Assembly: GCA_020638465.1 (NCBI GenBank)
Contig: JACKIM010000001.1
Span: forward strand, 62,001 to 126,000
Origin: Geminicoccaceae bacterium
GTDB taxonomy: Bacteria > Pseudomonadota > Alphaproteobacteria > Geminicoccales > Geminicoccaceae
Reading direction: 5' to 3'
DNA length: 64,000 nucleotides
The translations under genes were made by a program, and so were the position numbers. Positions 17,397 to 25,587 of this stretch are shown in pieces. Every line of letters starts with the position of its first letter. Position 1 is the first letter of the stretch. The notes below the pieces were generated by a model. The model saw only the letters and a list, made by a program, of their open reading frames with translations. It was not told the DNA's origin and did no database searches.

Positions 17397-18332
17397 TCAT
17401 GGATCGTCCGGCTGGATGCCGAGATGGGCGGCAAGGGCAGCCAGACGTTCGTTGCGCCATTCCATGCGGCGCGACAGTCGTTCCGGCGACGCCTCGTGCG
17501 GCCAGGCGTCCAGCAGCTTCCCGGTGACGGCGGGCTCGAAGACCTGCGCCCCCGGCGGATCTTGCGCGAGCCGCTTGTAGAACCCCGTATACCGCTCGCA
17601 ATAGTCGCGAATTCCTCCCGGTGCGTTGAGTTCGATGGTGGCGAACGGACCGATGAACGACCAGCGGCGGGCAAGACCGTCCGTCAGGGTGGCATCGAGG
17701 TCCTCGGGACTGACCACGCCATCGGCGACCAGCCGGAACGCTTCGGCCAGCAGGGCTCCCTGCAGGCGGTTGAGGACGAACCCCTCGACCTCCCGTTCGA
17801 CCATCACCGGGGTCTGCCCGACGCCCTCGTAGATCGACCATGCCTTCTCAAGCTCCGGCCGGCCGGTCCATGGCGCACCGCAAATTTCGACAATGGGCAC
17901 AAGATGCGGCGGGTTGACGGGATGGCCGACAAGGCAGCGGCTCCGGCCTTCGAGGGATTCCGTGAATTTCGAGCACACGATGGCGGAGGTCGACGAAGCG
18001 AGAAGGGCGCTTGCGGGTGCGACGCGATCCATGGTCTCGAACAACGAGCGTTTGACCTCGACCTGTTCGGGGCCATTCTCCTGCACGAAGGAAGCACCCT
18101 CGACTGCCGCCTCGACACTTTCCACAACGCGCACCCGGCCCGTCACCGCCTCGACATCGCCGAGCAGGCCATGGCGCACGAGGATGTCGCAATCCTGCCC
18201 CAGGGAATCCATGAAACGCTCTCGGGTGGCGGGATCGGGATCGAACGCTGTCACCGCGTGGCCGGCACGGGCGAACACGATGGACCACGCACGGCCGATA
18301 AGCCCGCCTCCGACGATACCGAGCTGTTCCAT
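17397..18332 (-). CDS. 3-hydroxyacyl-CoA dehydrogenase-family NAD-dependent dehydrogenase
   Basis: Cytoplasmic NAD-dependent oxidoreductase of 311 residues. The Rossmann motif GGGLIGRAW is near residue 8. The catalytic block STSAI…HPVNPPHLVPIVE follows near residue 115-150, and the C-terminal helical domain begins around residue 185. Length and motif order fit the lambda-crystallin / L-gulonate 3-dehydrogenase / carnitine dehydrogenase branch of the 3-hydroxyacyl-CoA dehydrogenase superfamily, not the two-domain fatty-acid enzymes. An omega-aminotransferase lies upstream on the same strand. The true substrate, a 3-hydroxy acid or its CoA ester, cannot be decided here. Confidence 0.8.
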   Translation of the reverse strand: MEQLGIVGGGLIGRAWSIVFARAGHAVTAFDPDPATRERFMDSLGQDCDILVRHGLLGDVEAVTGRVRVVESVEAAVEGASFVQENGPEQVEVKRSLFETMDRVAPASALLASSTSAIVCSKFTESLEGRSRCLVGHPVNPPHLVPIVEICGAPWTGRPELEKAWSIYEGVGQTPVMVEREVEGFVLNRLQGALLAEAFRLVADGVVSPEDLDATLTDGLARRWSFIGPFATIELNAPGGIRDYCERYTGFYKRLAQDPPGAQVFEPAVTGKLLDAWPHEASPERLSRRMEWRNERLAALAAHLGIQPDDP

Positions 18333-18379
18333 CGGCCATCCCTCCCCGTCATGAGCTGCCGCAGGACCTGCTCGAACAC

Positions 18380-18414
18380 GGCGGCCGGTCCGTGCCCTTG
18401 AACGTCCGGCCGCC
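18380..18414 (-). other. GC-rich inverted repeat between aminotransferase and dehydrogenase
   Basis: GGCGGCCGG (18380-18388) and CCGGCCGCC (18406-18414) form a perfect 9-base stem with a 17-base loop. It lies just after the aminotransferase stop and before the dehydrogenase start on the minus strand. No T-run follows, so it may be an RNA-stabilising hairpin or a weak terminator. Confidence 0.4.
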
Positions 18415-18427
18415 AGTTGATCGCGGT

Positions 18428-19768
18428 TCAGGCCACTTCGCGAATGATCTTGCGCACCGTCTCGACAATCTTGTCGATCTCCTCTTCGGAGACGATCAGC
18501 GGCGGCGACATGGCAATCGTATCGCCGGTTATGCGCAGCATGATGCCATGTTCATGGAACCCCCTGCGCATCGCCTCATAGGCACGCTGACCGGGCTTGC
18601 CCGGCAGGGGCGACATTTCGACAGCACCCATGAGCCCGAGATTGCGGATATCGATGACGTTGGGCTCCCCCTTGAGGCTGTGCACAGCCTCCTGCCACTT
18701 GGGCGAGAGCGAGGCGGCGCGCTCGAAGAGCCCCTCCTCCTTGTAGACCTCAAGGGTCGCAAGAGCGGCAGCACAGGCGACCGGGTGGGCGCTGTAGGTG
18801 TAGCCGTGGAACAGTTCGATCAACCGCTCGTCGGCCTGACTGCCGATGATGGTGTCGTAGATCTCCTTCGAGGCCATCACGGCACCCATGGGGATTACCC
18901 CCGAGGTGAGGCCCTTGGCAGTCGTCACAAGGTCCGGTTCGACACCGAAATACTCGGCGGCGGATCCCTTGCCGAGGCGACCGTAAGCCGTGATCACTTC
19001 GTCGAAAATCAACAGGATGCCGTATTTCTTCGTGATCTCGCGCAACTTCTGGAGATAGCCTTTGGGCGGCGGATAAACCCCGATGGAACCTGCCACCGGC
19101 TCGACAATGACGGCAGCGATGTTGGAAGCATCGTGCAGGGCCACCAGCCGTTCCAGTTCGTCGGCAAGTTCGGCACCACTTTCAGGCTGTCCCTTCGTGA
19201 AGGCATTCTTCGCGATGTCGAGGGTATGCGGCAGGTGATCGACCCCGCCCAGTGCCTGGCCGAACCACTTGCGGTTGGCGACCATCCCGCCCACGGAAAT
19301 TCCGCCGAAGCCAACTCCATGATATCCGCGCTCGCGCCCGATGAGCTTGGTGCGGGTCCCCTCGCCGCGCGCACGCTGGTAGGCCAGCGCGATCTTGAGC
19401 GCCGTATCCACCGATTCCGAGCCGGAATTGGTGAAAAAGGCATAATCGAGTTGCCCCGGGAACAGGTTGGCCAGCTTCGAGGCCAGTTCGAAGGCCTTGG
19501 GATGGCTGAACTGGAAGGACGGAGCGAAATCGAGCTCGGCCACCTGGTCCTGCACCGCCTTGACGATGCGCTCGCGGCCATGACCCGCGTTGCAGCACCA
19601 CAGCCCGGCGGTTGCATCGAGAATCCTGCGCCCGTCGGCGGAGGTGAAATGCATGCCCTCGGCCTTGGACAGCAGCCGCGGTGCCGCCTTGAACTGCTTG
19701 TTGGGGGTGAACGGAATCCAGAACGCCTCAAGATCGTTGGGCGCTGATGTCGCATTTTCAGTCAGCAT
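18428..19768 (-). CDS. Class III omega-aminotransferase (beta-alanine--pyruvate type)
   Basis: PLP-dependent transaminase that moves an omega-amino group to pyruvate. It has 446 residues from ATG 19768, preceded by GAAGGGAG; an earlier in-frame codon at 19795 lacks such a site. Marks are GLWCCNAGHG near residue 55, FFTNSGSESVDTALK, the cofactor-contacting block LIFDEVITAYGRLG and the PLP lysine in TTAKGLTSG. The pattern matches beta-alanine--pyruvate and related amine transaminases. The dehydrogenase downstream could then act on the product, and a divergently read FAH-family enzyme lies on the other side. The pairing with beta-alanine is inferred. Confidence 0.88.
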   Translation of the reverse strand: MLTENATSAPNDLEAFWIPFTPNKQFKAAPRLLSKAEGMHFTSADGRRILDATAGLWCCNAGHGRERIVKAVQDQVAELDFAPSFQFSHPKAFELASKLANLFPGQLDYAFFTNSGSESVDTALKIALAYQRARGEGTRTKLIGRERGYHGVGFGGISVGGMVANRKWFGQALGGVDHLPHTLDIAKNAFTKGQPESGAELADELERLVALHDASNIAAVIVEPVAGSIGVYPPPKGYLQKLREITKKYGILLIFDEVITAYGRLGKGSAAEYFGVEPDLVTTAKGLTSGVIPMGAVMASKEIYDTIIGSQADERLIELFHGYTYSAHPVACAAALATLEVYKEEGLFERAASLSPKWQEAVHSLKGEPNVIDIRNLGLMGAVEMSPLPGKPGQRAYEAMRRGFHEHGIMLRITGDTIAMSPPLIVSEEEIDKIVETVRKIIREVA

Positions 19769-19834
19769 CGACTTGCTCCCTTCAGGTGGGATCATACATC
19801 CGACTAGCGTATCGGGCTGTCAATCGCACGCTTG

Positions 19835-19842
19835 TAGCGCTA
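19835..19842. promoter_or_regulatory. Small palindrome in divergent promoter region
   Basis: TAGCGCTA, flanked by CTTG on the left and CAAG further right, sits between the divergent aminotransferase and hydratase-family genes. It could be an operator. This is weak evidence because short palindromes occur by chance. Confidence 0.2.
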
Positions 19843-19874
19843 TCAGCAAGATGAAGGAATACAGGAGACCCTTA

Positions 19875-20639
19875 ATGACAGAAGCGACCGAAGTCGCAGC
19901 GGCAGCACTCGCCAAGGCGTTCGAGACCGAGACCCTGATCGATCCGCTCTCGGATGTGCTGCTGAAGGATCCGGCGACCGCCTATGCGATCCAGTTCCAC
20001 GCCATCGACCGCATCGAAGGCGCGATCGCCGGCTGGAAGGTCGGTGCCACCAATCCCAAGGCCCAGGCCTCCATGCGGACCGATGGCCCATTCTATGGAC
20101 CGATCCTGGTCGATTGCGATGCCACGGGTCGCAGTTACGGATCGGTGACGCCGGGCACCATCGGTGCCGAGATCGAGATTGCCTTCCGCATCGGTCACGA
20201 CCTGCGTCGGCGCAGCACCCCTTACGAAGTCGACGAGGTGCGCGACGTGATCCAGTCGATGCATCCGGCAATCGAGGTCATCGGCCTGCGCCAGAAGATC
20301 AGCGGACCGCTCACCGCACTTTGCGCGATTGCCGATTTCGGCGGCAACGTCCTGTTCAAGGCCGGCCCGGCCATCGCCAACTGGCAGAACATCGACCTGA
20401 CGACGATCGGGGCACGCTGCGATGTCAACGGTCACACGATGAACGAGGGCGTATCGAGCGTGGTTCTGGGCAACCCGCTCAACGCGCTCTGCTGGCTGGC
20501 CAACAACGGCCCCGGTCTGCAGGCGGGCCAGTGGATAAGTACGGGCTCGATCACGGCCGTTACGCCGGTCAAGGCAGGCGATACGGTCGTCGGCGATTTC
20601 GGGAGCATCGGTTCGGTTTCACTGCTGCTTGAAGGTTGA
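19875..20639 (+). CDS. Fumarylacetoacetase / 2-keto-4-pentenoate hydratase family protein
   Basis: Cytoplasmic enzyme of 254 residues in the MhpD-like branch of the FAH superfamily. Such enzymes hydrate 2-oxopent-4-enoate or decarboxylate 4-oxalocrotonate using a divalent metal. The start is ATG 19875, with AGGAGA six bases upstream. Marks are GWKVGATNP near residue 53, the acidic metal-binding GAEIEIAFRIG near residue 97, and TGSITAVTPVKAGDTV near the C terminus. No ring-cleavage genes are nearby, so the aromatic pathway link is missing and the substrate is open. A bidirectional terminator follows. Confidence 0.8.
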   Translation: MTEATEVAAAALAKAFETETLIDPLSDVLLKDPATAYAIQFHAIDRIEGAIAGWKVGATNPKAQASMRTDGPFYGPILVDCDATGRSYGSVTPGTIGAEIEIAFRIGHDLRRRSTPYEVDEVRDVIQSMHPAIEVIGLRQKISGPLTALCAIADFGGNVLFKAGPAIANWQNIDLTTIGARCDVNGHTMNEGVSSVVLGNPLNALCWLANNGPGLQAGQWISTGSITAVTPVKAGDTVVGDFGSIGSVSLLLEG

Positions 20640-20680
20640 AGAGTCGTCCAGCGAGGACGTTTCTTCCCGCAGACATGAAA

Positions 20681-20710
20681 AAACGGCAGCCACGTCAGCG
20701 GCTGCCGTTT
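20681..20710. terminator. Bidirectional rho-independent terminator
   Basis: AAACGGCAGCC (20681-20691) pairs with GGCTGCCGTTT (20700-20710) in a perfect 11-base stem with an 8-base loop. A T-rich tract follows on the plus strand and an A-run precedes it, giving Ts on the minus strand. It sits between two convergent genes, the hydratase-family enzyme and bioY, so it can serve both. Confidence 0.88.
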
Positions 20711-20737
20711 TGTTTTCATGCCGGCCCGGCAGATATC

Positions 20738-21328
20738 TCAATCGCGGGCCACGAATTTCCACACTGTCGGCAACACGGCTGCAGCAAGCGCGATCTTGAA
20801 GGCGGCACCCGGCAGGAACGGCAGCAGTCCCACCTGCAACACGGGCTTGTCCCAACCGATGAGATAGCCGAGCCACAGGTTGCCGAGAGCAAGGATGATT
20901 GCCGTTCCAAGGGTCATCGCCAGCAACGCGGTGACGATATGGCGATCCCAGCCACGGGCGGCCAGCCAGCCGACGACGGCGGCCGAGACGGCAAAGCCCG
21001 CCAGATAACCGCCGGTTGGTCCCATCATGTAAGCCAGTCCGATACCGCGTTCGGGGGTGTTGGCGAAGACCGGAAGCCCCATCGCGCCCTCGGCCAGGTA
21101 GAGCAGTACGGTGGCTGCGCCCAGACGCCAGCCATAGGCCATGCCGATCATGAGCACGACAAAAGTCTGCATCGTCATCGGCACAGGATAGAACGGCACC
21201 TGGATCTTGGCCGAAAGCCAGAGGGCCACCGAGCCCGCCACGGCCAGAACAAGATTGCGGGTGATGCCGGAACCGTTTCGCCCCATCGCTTCGATGAGCG
21301 TGGGTTGCAGGGAGGTCGAGGTCGTCAT
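20738..21328 (-). CDS. bioY: Biotin transporter substrate-binding subunit BioY
   Basis: Membrane protein of 196 residues that binds biotin as the S component of an energy-coupling-factor transporter. Five to six hydrophobic segments are visible. The family motifs VPMTMQTFVV and GPTGGYLAGF are both present. No bioM or bioN ATPase/transmembrane genes are next to it, so it may work alone or with partners elsewhere, as in several alphaproteobacteria. I found no clear BioR-type TTAT…ATAA operator upstream. Confidence 0.93.
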   Translation of the reverse strand: MTTSTSLQPTLIEAMGRNGSGITRNLVLAVAGSVALWLSAKIQVPFYPVPMTMQTFVVLMIGMAYGWRLGAATVLLYLAEGAMGLPVFANTPERGIGLAYMMGPTGGYLAGFAVSAAVVGWLAARGWDRHIVTALLAMTLGTAIILALGNLWLGYLIGWDKPVLQVGLLPFLPGAAFKIALAAAVLPTVWKFVARD

Positions 21329-21564
21329 GGAAATGATCTCCGATCGGCGGTCAGGGCTGGCCCTTCGATAATCTCCGGGGCGTCGGATGTCGTTGACGAT
21401 ATTGCCGCCATGAAGTCAAGAGCGCCATGGTGACATGACCTTCACGACGGCATGTCGACCATTTCGCACATTCTCCCGCAAACAGGAGGGCGGGACGGTC
21501 CTTTTCCATTTTTTGCCAAGCATGATGGTTGCATCGATGGCTGTTGCCATGGGAGGATTGCGGC

Positions 21565-22911
21565 ATGCTCGACAGTACAGACCACCGTTCGCCAAGCCCG
21601 TTTGCCGACCGTCGGTTCCGCTGGATGTTTGCCAGCCAGATCTTTTCCCTGCTGGCGATCGGCATCCTCACCATGGCCCTTTCGCTCGCCGCTTACCGCA
21701 TCGGAGGGACCGCCGGTGCCGGTATCATTCTGGGGATGATCCTCGCCCTGAAGATGGTGGCGTATGTATTCATTGCCCCGATCGCAGAGATCTGGGTGTC
21801 GCGCTTCGCACCGCAAAAGGCGCTGGCGGCGCTGGATTTCCTGCGGATGCTGTTGCTGGTTCCCATGGCGTTTGTCGATCAGACGGCGGCGATTGCGGCG
21901 CTCGCCTTCCTTTTCTTCGCCATCTCGGCAGCATTCACACCGCTCTATCAGGCGACCATCCCGCTCATTCTCGATGACGAGGCCGCCTACGCCCGCGGAC
22001 TGTCGCTGTCCCGGCTCGCCTACACCTTCGAGAGCGTCACCAGCCCGGTACTCGCCGGCATCGCGTTGACGATCATCGCCGAACATTCGCTGTTCCTGCT
22101 CGCCGCCTGTTCGCTGCTGCTGTCCATCGCCTCGCTCCTCCTTTCCCATCTGGGCATCGGCGCGACACCGTCAAGGAAGGCACCATTCCTGCAACGGGTC
22201 AGCCGCGGTGTCGGCATCGAACTGAGGACGCCCCGCCTTCGAGGGCTCCTGGCGCTCAACCTGGCCCTGTCGCTGGGACTGGGATGGGTCCTGGTCAACA
22301 GCGTGGTGTTCGCCGGTGCCCGCTTCGGCGACGATCCCCGAGCCTTTACCACGCTCATGACGGGCTACGGCATCGGTGCTGCCAGCCTGGCGCTGCTGGT
22401 GCCGCGACTGCTGAACCATTGCAGCGAGCGATGCGTCATGCTCATCGGTTGCGCCCTGTTCGCCCTCTCCACCCCGGCGATCCTGCTGCCGATGGGTCTC
22501 GCGGGATTCGTCCTGCTGTGGGCGGTGCTGGGAGCGGCATCCTCCATGGTGATGACGCCGGGTGGTCTCGTGCTCAATCGATCGGCAGCGCGAGGCGATC
22601 GCCCCGCGCTGTTCGCCGCCCAGTTCTCGCTCTCCCATGCCGCGTGGCTGCTGGCTTATCCGCTTGCAGGCTGGGCCGGAACGGTGCTCGGCGTCGAATA
22701 TGCCCTGCTGGCCCTGGGAACGGCAGCGGCTGTCGTCACGCTGGTTGCCTCGCGGCTGTGGCCCGCAGACGACCCGCTTGAGCGCCGGCACAGCCATGAG
22801 AACCTGCCGCCCGACCACCCTCACCTGCGGGACTTGGTGCCCGATGGACCGGGGCGCAGCCATGTTCACGCCTTCCACATCGATGACCAGCATCCACGCT
22901 GGGTCATGTAG
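21565..22911 (+). CDS. MFS transporter with histidine-rich C-terminal tail
   Basis: Major facilitator superfamily protein of 448 residues from ATG 21565, with GGGAGG nine bases upstream. About twelve hydrophobic segments run from residue 20 to 405. Residues after about 408 form a soluble tail with at least eight histidines (RRHSHENLPPDHPHL … SHVHAFHIDDQHPRW). Such tails are found in metal-exporting MFS proteins related to NreB. Metal efflux, for example of nickel or zinc, is therefore the favoured inference. No metal regulator is adjacent. It is divergent from bioY. Confidence 0.8.
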   Translation: MLDSTDHRSPSPFADRRFRWMFASQIFSLLAIGILTMALSLAAYRIGGTAGAGIILGMILALKMVAYVFIAPIAEIWVSRFAPQKALAALDFLRMLLLVPMAFVDQTAAIAALAFLFFAISAAFTPLYQATIPLILDDEAAYARGLSLSRLAYTFESVTSPVLAGIALTIIAEHSLFLLAACSLLLSIASLLLSHLGIGATPSRKAPFLQRVSRGVGIELRTPRLRGLLALNLALSLGLGWVLVNSVVFAGARFGDDPRAFTTLMTGYGIGAASLALLVPRLLNHCSERCVMLIGCALFALSTPAILLPMGLAGFVLLWAVLGAASSMVMTPGGLVLNRSAARGDRPALFAAQFSLSHAAWLLAYPLAGWAGTVLGVEYALLALGTAAAVVTLVASRLWPADDPLERRHSHENLPPDHPHLRDLVPDGPGRSHVHAFHIDDQHPRWVM

Positions 22912-23003
22912 CGTTCGGGGACGCTCTCCCGTCCAGCAGGCAAATTGTGGACGATGGACGAATACCCCGGAGGCGTTCATAGTGCCACGATAACGGAGGA
23001 GCG

Positions 23004-24491
23004 ATGTCGAAGAGGCAAAATGGCGGGCTTGCCGCTCTGGAATCCCGTCTGCATGAGGATCTGGTCTGGTTGTGCCAGCCACCGTCGAACTGGGTCCCTG
23101 AACGCTGGCGTGACGATGAACGCATCGTTGATGTGGTCATCATCGGGGGCGGCATGTGTGGAATGGTTGCGTGGCATGCACTCAATGCCGGTGGTGTGCG
23201 CAACATGCGCGTGTTCGACTCGGCCGAAGAAGGCTTCGAAGGGCCATGGCTGACCTATGCCCGAATGGAAACGCTGCGCTCCCCCAAGCAACTGACCGGC
23301 CCCGCCTTCGGACATGGCGCCCTGACCTTCCAGGCATGGTATCGTGCGACTTTCGGCGATGCATCCTGGGATGCGTTGGACAAGATTCCACGGCCGATGT
23401 GGATGGACTACCTCCGCTGGTATCGCAAGGTACTGGGCGTTCCGGTGGAAAACGGAGTGACGCTTGACCGCGTCACCGGTGACGGCGATCTGCTGCGCCT
23501 TGAGATTCGCGACCCGGAACGCCGCGTCATTCATGCCCGCAAGCTGGTCATGGCGACTGGTCGCGATGGTACCGGGCATCCCAGCATTCCGGCCTTCATG
23601 GATGGCGTGCCGGCACATTCATGGGCGCACACCTCCGATGACATTGACTTCAAGGCACTGCGCGGCAGACGGGTGGCGGTCATCGGGATCGGTGCGTCTG
23701 CGGTCGACAATGCAGCCGAAGCCCTTGAAGCGGGTGCCGCCGAGGTCCGGCACCTGATTCGCCGCACGGAGATGCCCACCATCAACAAGCTCATGGGCAT
23801 CGGCAGTTTCGGCTTCACGGCCGGCTATGCCGACCTGCCCGATGCGTGGCGCTGGCGCATCATGAATTATTCCTTCAGGACACAGACCCCTTCACCGCGA
23901 GGTTCGACGCTTCGTGTCAGTCGCCACCCTAATGCCTTCTTCCATTTCGCTAAGGCCACGACGAGCGTTGAGGAAGAAGGTGACGGGTTGCGGATCGGCT
24001 TTGCCGATGGGACGTCCATCATGACGGACTTCCTCATTCTTGGGACAGGCTTCACGGTGGATCCCATGGCAAGACGGGAATTCGGCGAGGCCGCCGGCCA
24101 AATCAGATTGTGGAAGGACGCCTACACGCCTCCTGAAGATGAAGAAAACCGTGACCTGGGGTATTTCCCCTATTTGGCACCAGATTTCACATTCCGGGAG
24201 CGGGTAACGGGACAGGCCCCATGGCTCTCGAACGTCTACTGCTTCAACTACGGTGCCACGGCCAGCCTTGGCAAGGTCAGCGGCGATATTCCCGGTGTGT
24301 CGGAAGGGGCCGAATGGCTGGCCCGTGCCATCGCCTCGAAACTCTATGCCGAAGATATCGACCGGCACTGGCAGGCTCTGCTCGATTACGCCAGGCCGGA
24401 GTTGCAGGGCGATGAGTGGCGGGTCGATCCACTGCCCGACCCGGACACCACGGACGATACCGGGAAGGAGACTCGAAGGGATGTGGCGTGA
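23004..24491 (+). CDS. FAD/NAD(P)-binding oxidoreductase, flavin monooxygenase-like
   Basis: Flavoprotein of 495 residues that starts the eight-gene operon; GGAGGAGCG lies just before the ATG. Near residue 43 is the FAD motif VVIIGGGMCGM. A second nucleotide motif, VAVIGIGASAVDNAAEAL, near residue 228 is typical of NADPH binding in class B flavin monooxygenases. A late ILGTGF motif near residue 345 also fits that group. It would oxygenate a small, probably nitrogen- or sulfur-containing substrate using NADPH and O2. Its stop overlaps the next start by four bases. The reaction is unknown. Confidence 0.8.
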   Translation: MSKRQNGGLAALESRLHEDLVWLCQPPSNWVPERWRDDERIVDVVIIGGGMCGMVAWHALNAGGVRNMRVFDSAEEGFEGPWLTYARMETLRSPKQLTGPAFGHGALTFQAWYRATFGDASWDALDKIPRPMWMDYLRWYRKVLGVPVENGVTLDRVTGDGDLLRLEIRDPERRVIHARKLVMATGRDGTGHPSIPAFMDGVPAHSWAHTSDDIDFKALRGRRVAVIGIGASAVDNAAEALEAGAAEVRHLIRRTEMPTINKLMGIGSFGFTAGYADLPDAWRWRIMNYSFRTQTPSPRGSTLRVSRHPNAFFHFAKATTSVEEEGDGLRIGFADGTSIMTDFLILGTGFTVDPMARREFGEAAGQIRLWKDAYTPPEDEENRDLGYFPYLAPDFTFRERVTGQAPWLSNVYCFNYGATASLGKVSGDIPGVSEGAEWLARAIASKLYAEDIDRHWQALLDYARPELQGDEWRVDPLPDPDTTDDTGKETRRDVA

Positions 24492-25006
24492 GCGATAACG
24501 ACAACGTGTGGCGCTCAACCGCTGTTGTAGCCAGCGGTATCCAGCCGGATACGCCGGTTGCAGGGGCCGTGTGGGAACGAGCGGGCATCATTGCCCGGAC
24601 CCAACAGGCCGAAGATGCCGTCTTGCGCCCGACCGATGCGGGAGCATGGTCGCACGCCCTGCGCGCAGCGTTTGCCGCACGCATCGCCCGTCTCCATGGC
24701 GAACATCAACTGGCATCGATATTCCTTGACGGACATGGCAATAGCGAAGTCGCCGTCATGGCCGACCCGGAAGATCGTGGCAGCAAGCATGGACTTGAGG
24801 TCGTGTTGCAGTTCATGGACAAGGTGGCCGTATCGCCGAGGAACATTGTCGCTGACGACATCACCAACCTTCAACAGGCGGGAATAGCCGATGCCGACAT
24901 CGTCCGGCTCTGCGAACTCAATGCCTTCCTTGGCTACCAGATCAGGCTGGTCGCCGGATTGCGGCTGATGGCAACGGCATCACCGACGTCGGAGCCGGTG
25001 GCATGA
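24488..25006 (+). CDS. Carboxymuconolactone decarboxylase-like protein lacking CxxC
   Basis: Small cytoplasmic protein of 172 residues from GTG 24488, overlapping the flavoprotein by four bases. It resembles the CMD-domain proteins found paired with an AhpD-like partner (the Avi_7170/Avi_7169 type pairs named from Agrobacterium vitis). It has only one cysteine (RLCELNAF near residue 140) and no CxxC, so it should not have AhpD peroxidase chemistry by itself. A structural or substrate-binding role with the next gene product is plausible. The family match is from memory and needs a profile search. Confidence 0.7.
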   Translation: MSDNDNVWRSTAVVASGIQPDTPVAGAVWERAGIIARTQQAEDAVLRPTDAGAWSHALRAAFAARIARLHGEHQLASIFLDGHGNSEVAVMADPEDRGSKHGLEVVLQFMDKVAVSPRNIVADDITNLQQAGIADADIVRLCELNAFLGYQIRLVAGLRLMATASPTSEPVA

Positions 25007-25587
25007 GCGAGGTCATCCACAAATTCACCCGTAACGTACCCGGATGGCGTCCCAGGGTCGAACCGGTCCGGCTGGACGAAGCCACGCCCGCCCAGCTTGA
25101 TGCCCTCAAGGTGACACCGTCGAATACCAAGGTATCCGACTACGTGCTGGTCCTGGCTCACGATGTGGAATCGCTGGCGGTCCGCTCGCCGCTGTTCAAC
25201 GGCATCATGTACGATCCGGGCGGCATGAGCCGGGCCGAGCGCGAGATCGGTGCCATCGCCGCCTCGATCGTCAACCGCTGCATCTATTGCGCGGCTGTCC
25301 ATGCCACCCGCCACGCCCAGATCGAGAAGAGCACCGATGTCACGGATGCCATATTCCGCAATGGAGAAAGGACGCAACTGGAGAACCCGCGCGACCGGGT
25401 CATCTTCGACTTCGCCCTGAAACTGTCGCAGACACCGTCGCAGGCCGGTGCCGACGACATGGCAGCCCTGCGCGAGGCCGGTCTCGACGAGACCGAGATT
25501 CTCGACCTTGTCATGTCGACCGCCCTGTTCGGCTGGGCCAACCGGCTCATGCACGTCCTTGGCGATCCGGTACGCGAGGACCGATGA
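25003..25587 (+). CDS. AhpD-like alkylhydroperoxidase domain protein
   Basis: Protein of 194 residues of the CMD/AhpD family. The redox motif is CIYCAAVHATRH near residue 91, with the CxxC…H arrangement of AhpD peroxidases. The N-terminal half (WRPRVEPVRLDEATPAQL) matches the AhpD-like member of the paired CMD families. Overlap by four bases with the previous gene (ATGA) and with the next suggests stoichiometric translation. It could remove peroxides made by the flavoprotein, or carry out a thiol-dependent step in substrate breakdown. Confidence 0.85.
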   Translation: MSEVIHKFTRNVPGWRPRVEPVRLDEATPAQLDALKVTPSNTKVSDYVLVLAHDVESLAVRSPLFNGIMYDPGGMSRAEREIGAIAASIVNRCIYCAAVHATRHAQIEKSTDVTDAIFRNGERTQLENPRDRVIFDFALKLSQTPSQAGADDMAALREAGLDETEILDLVMSTALFGWANRLMHVLGDPVREDR

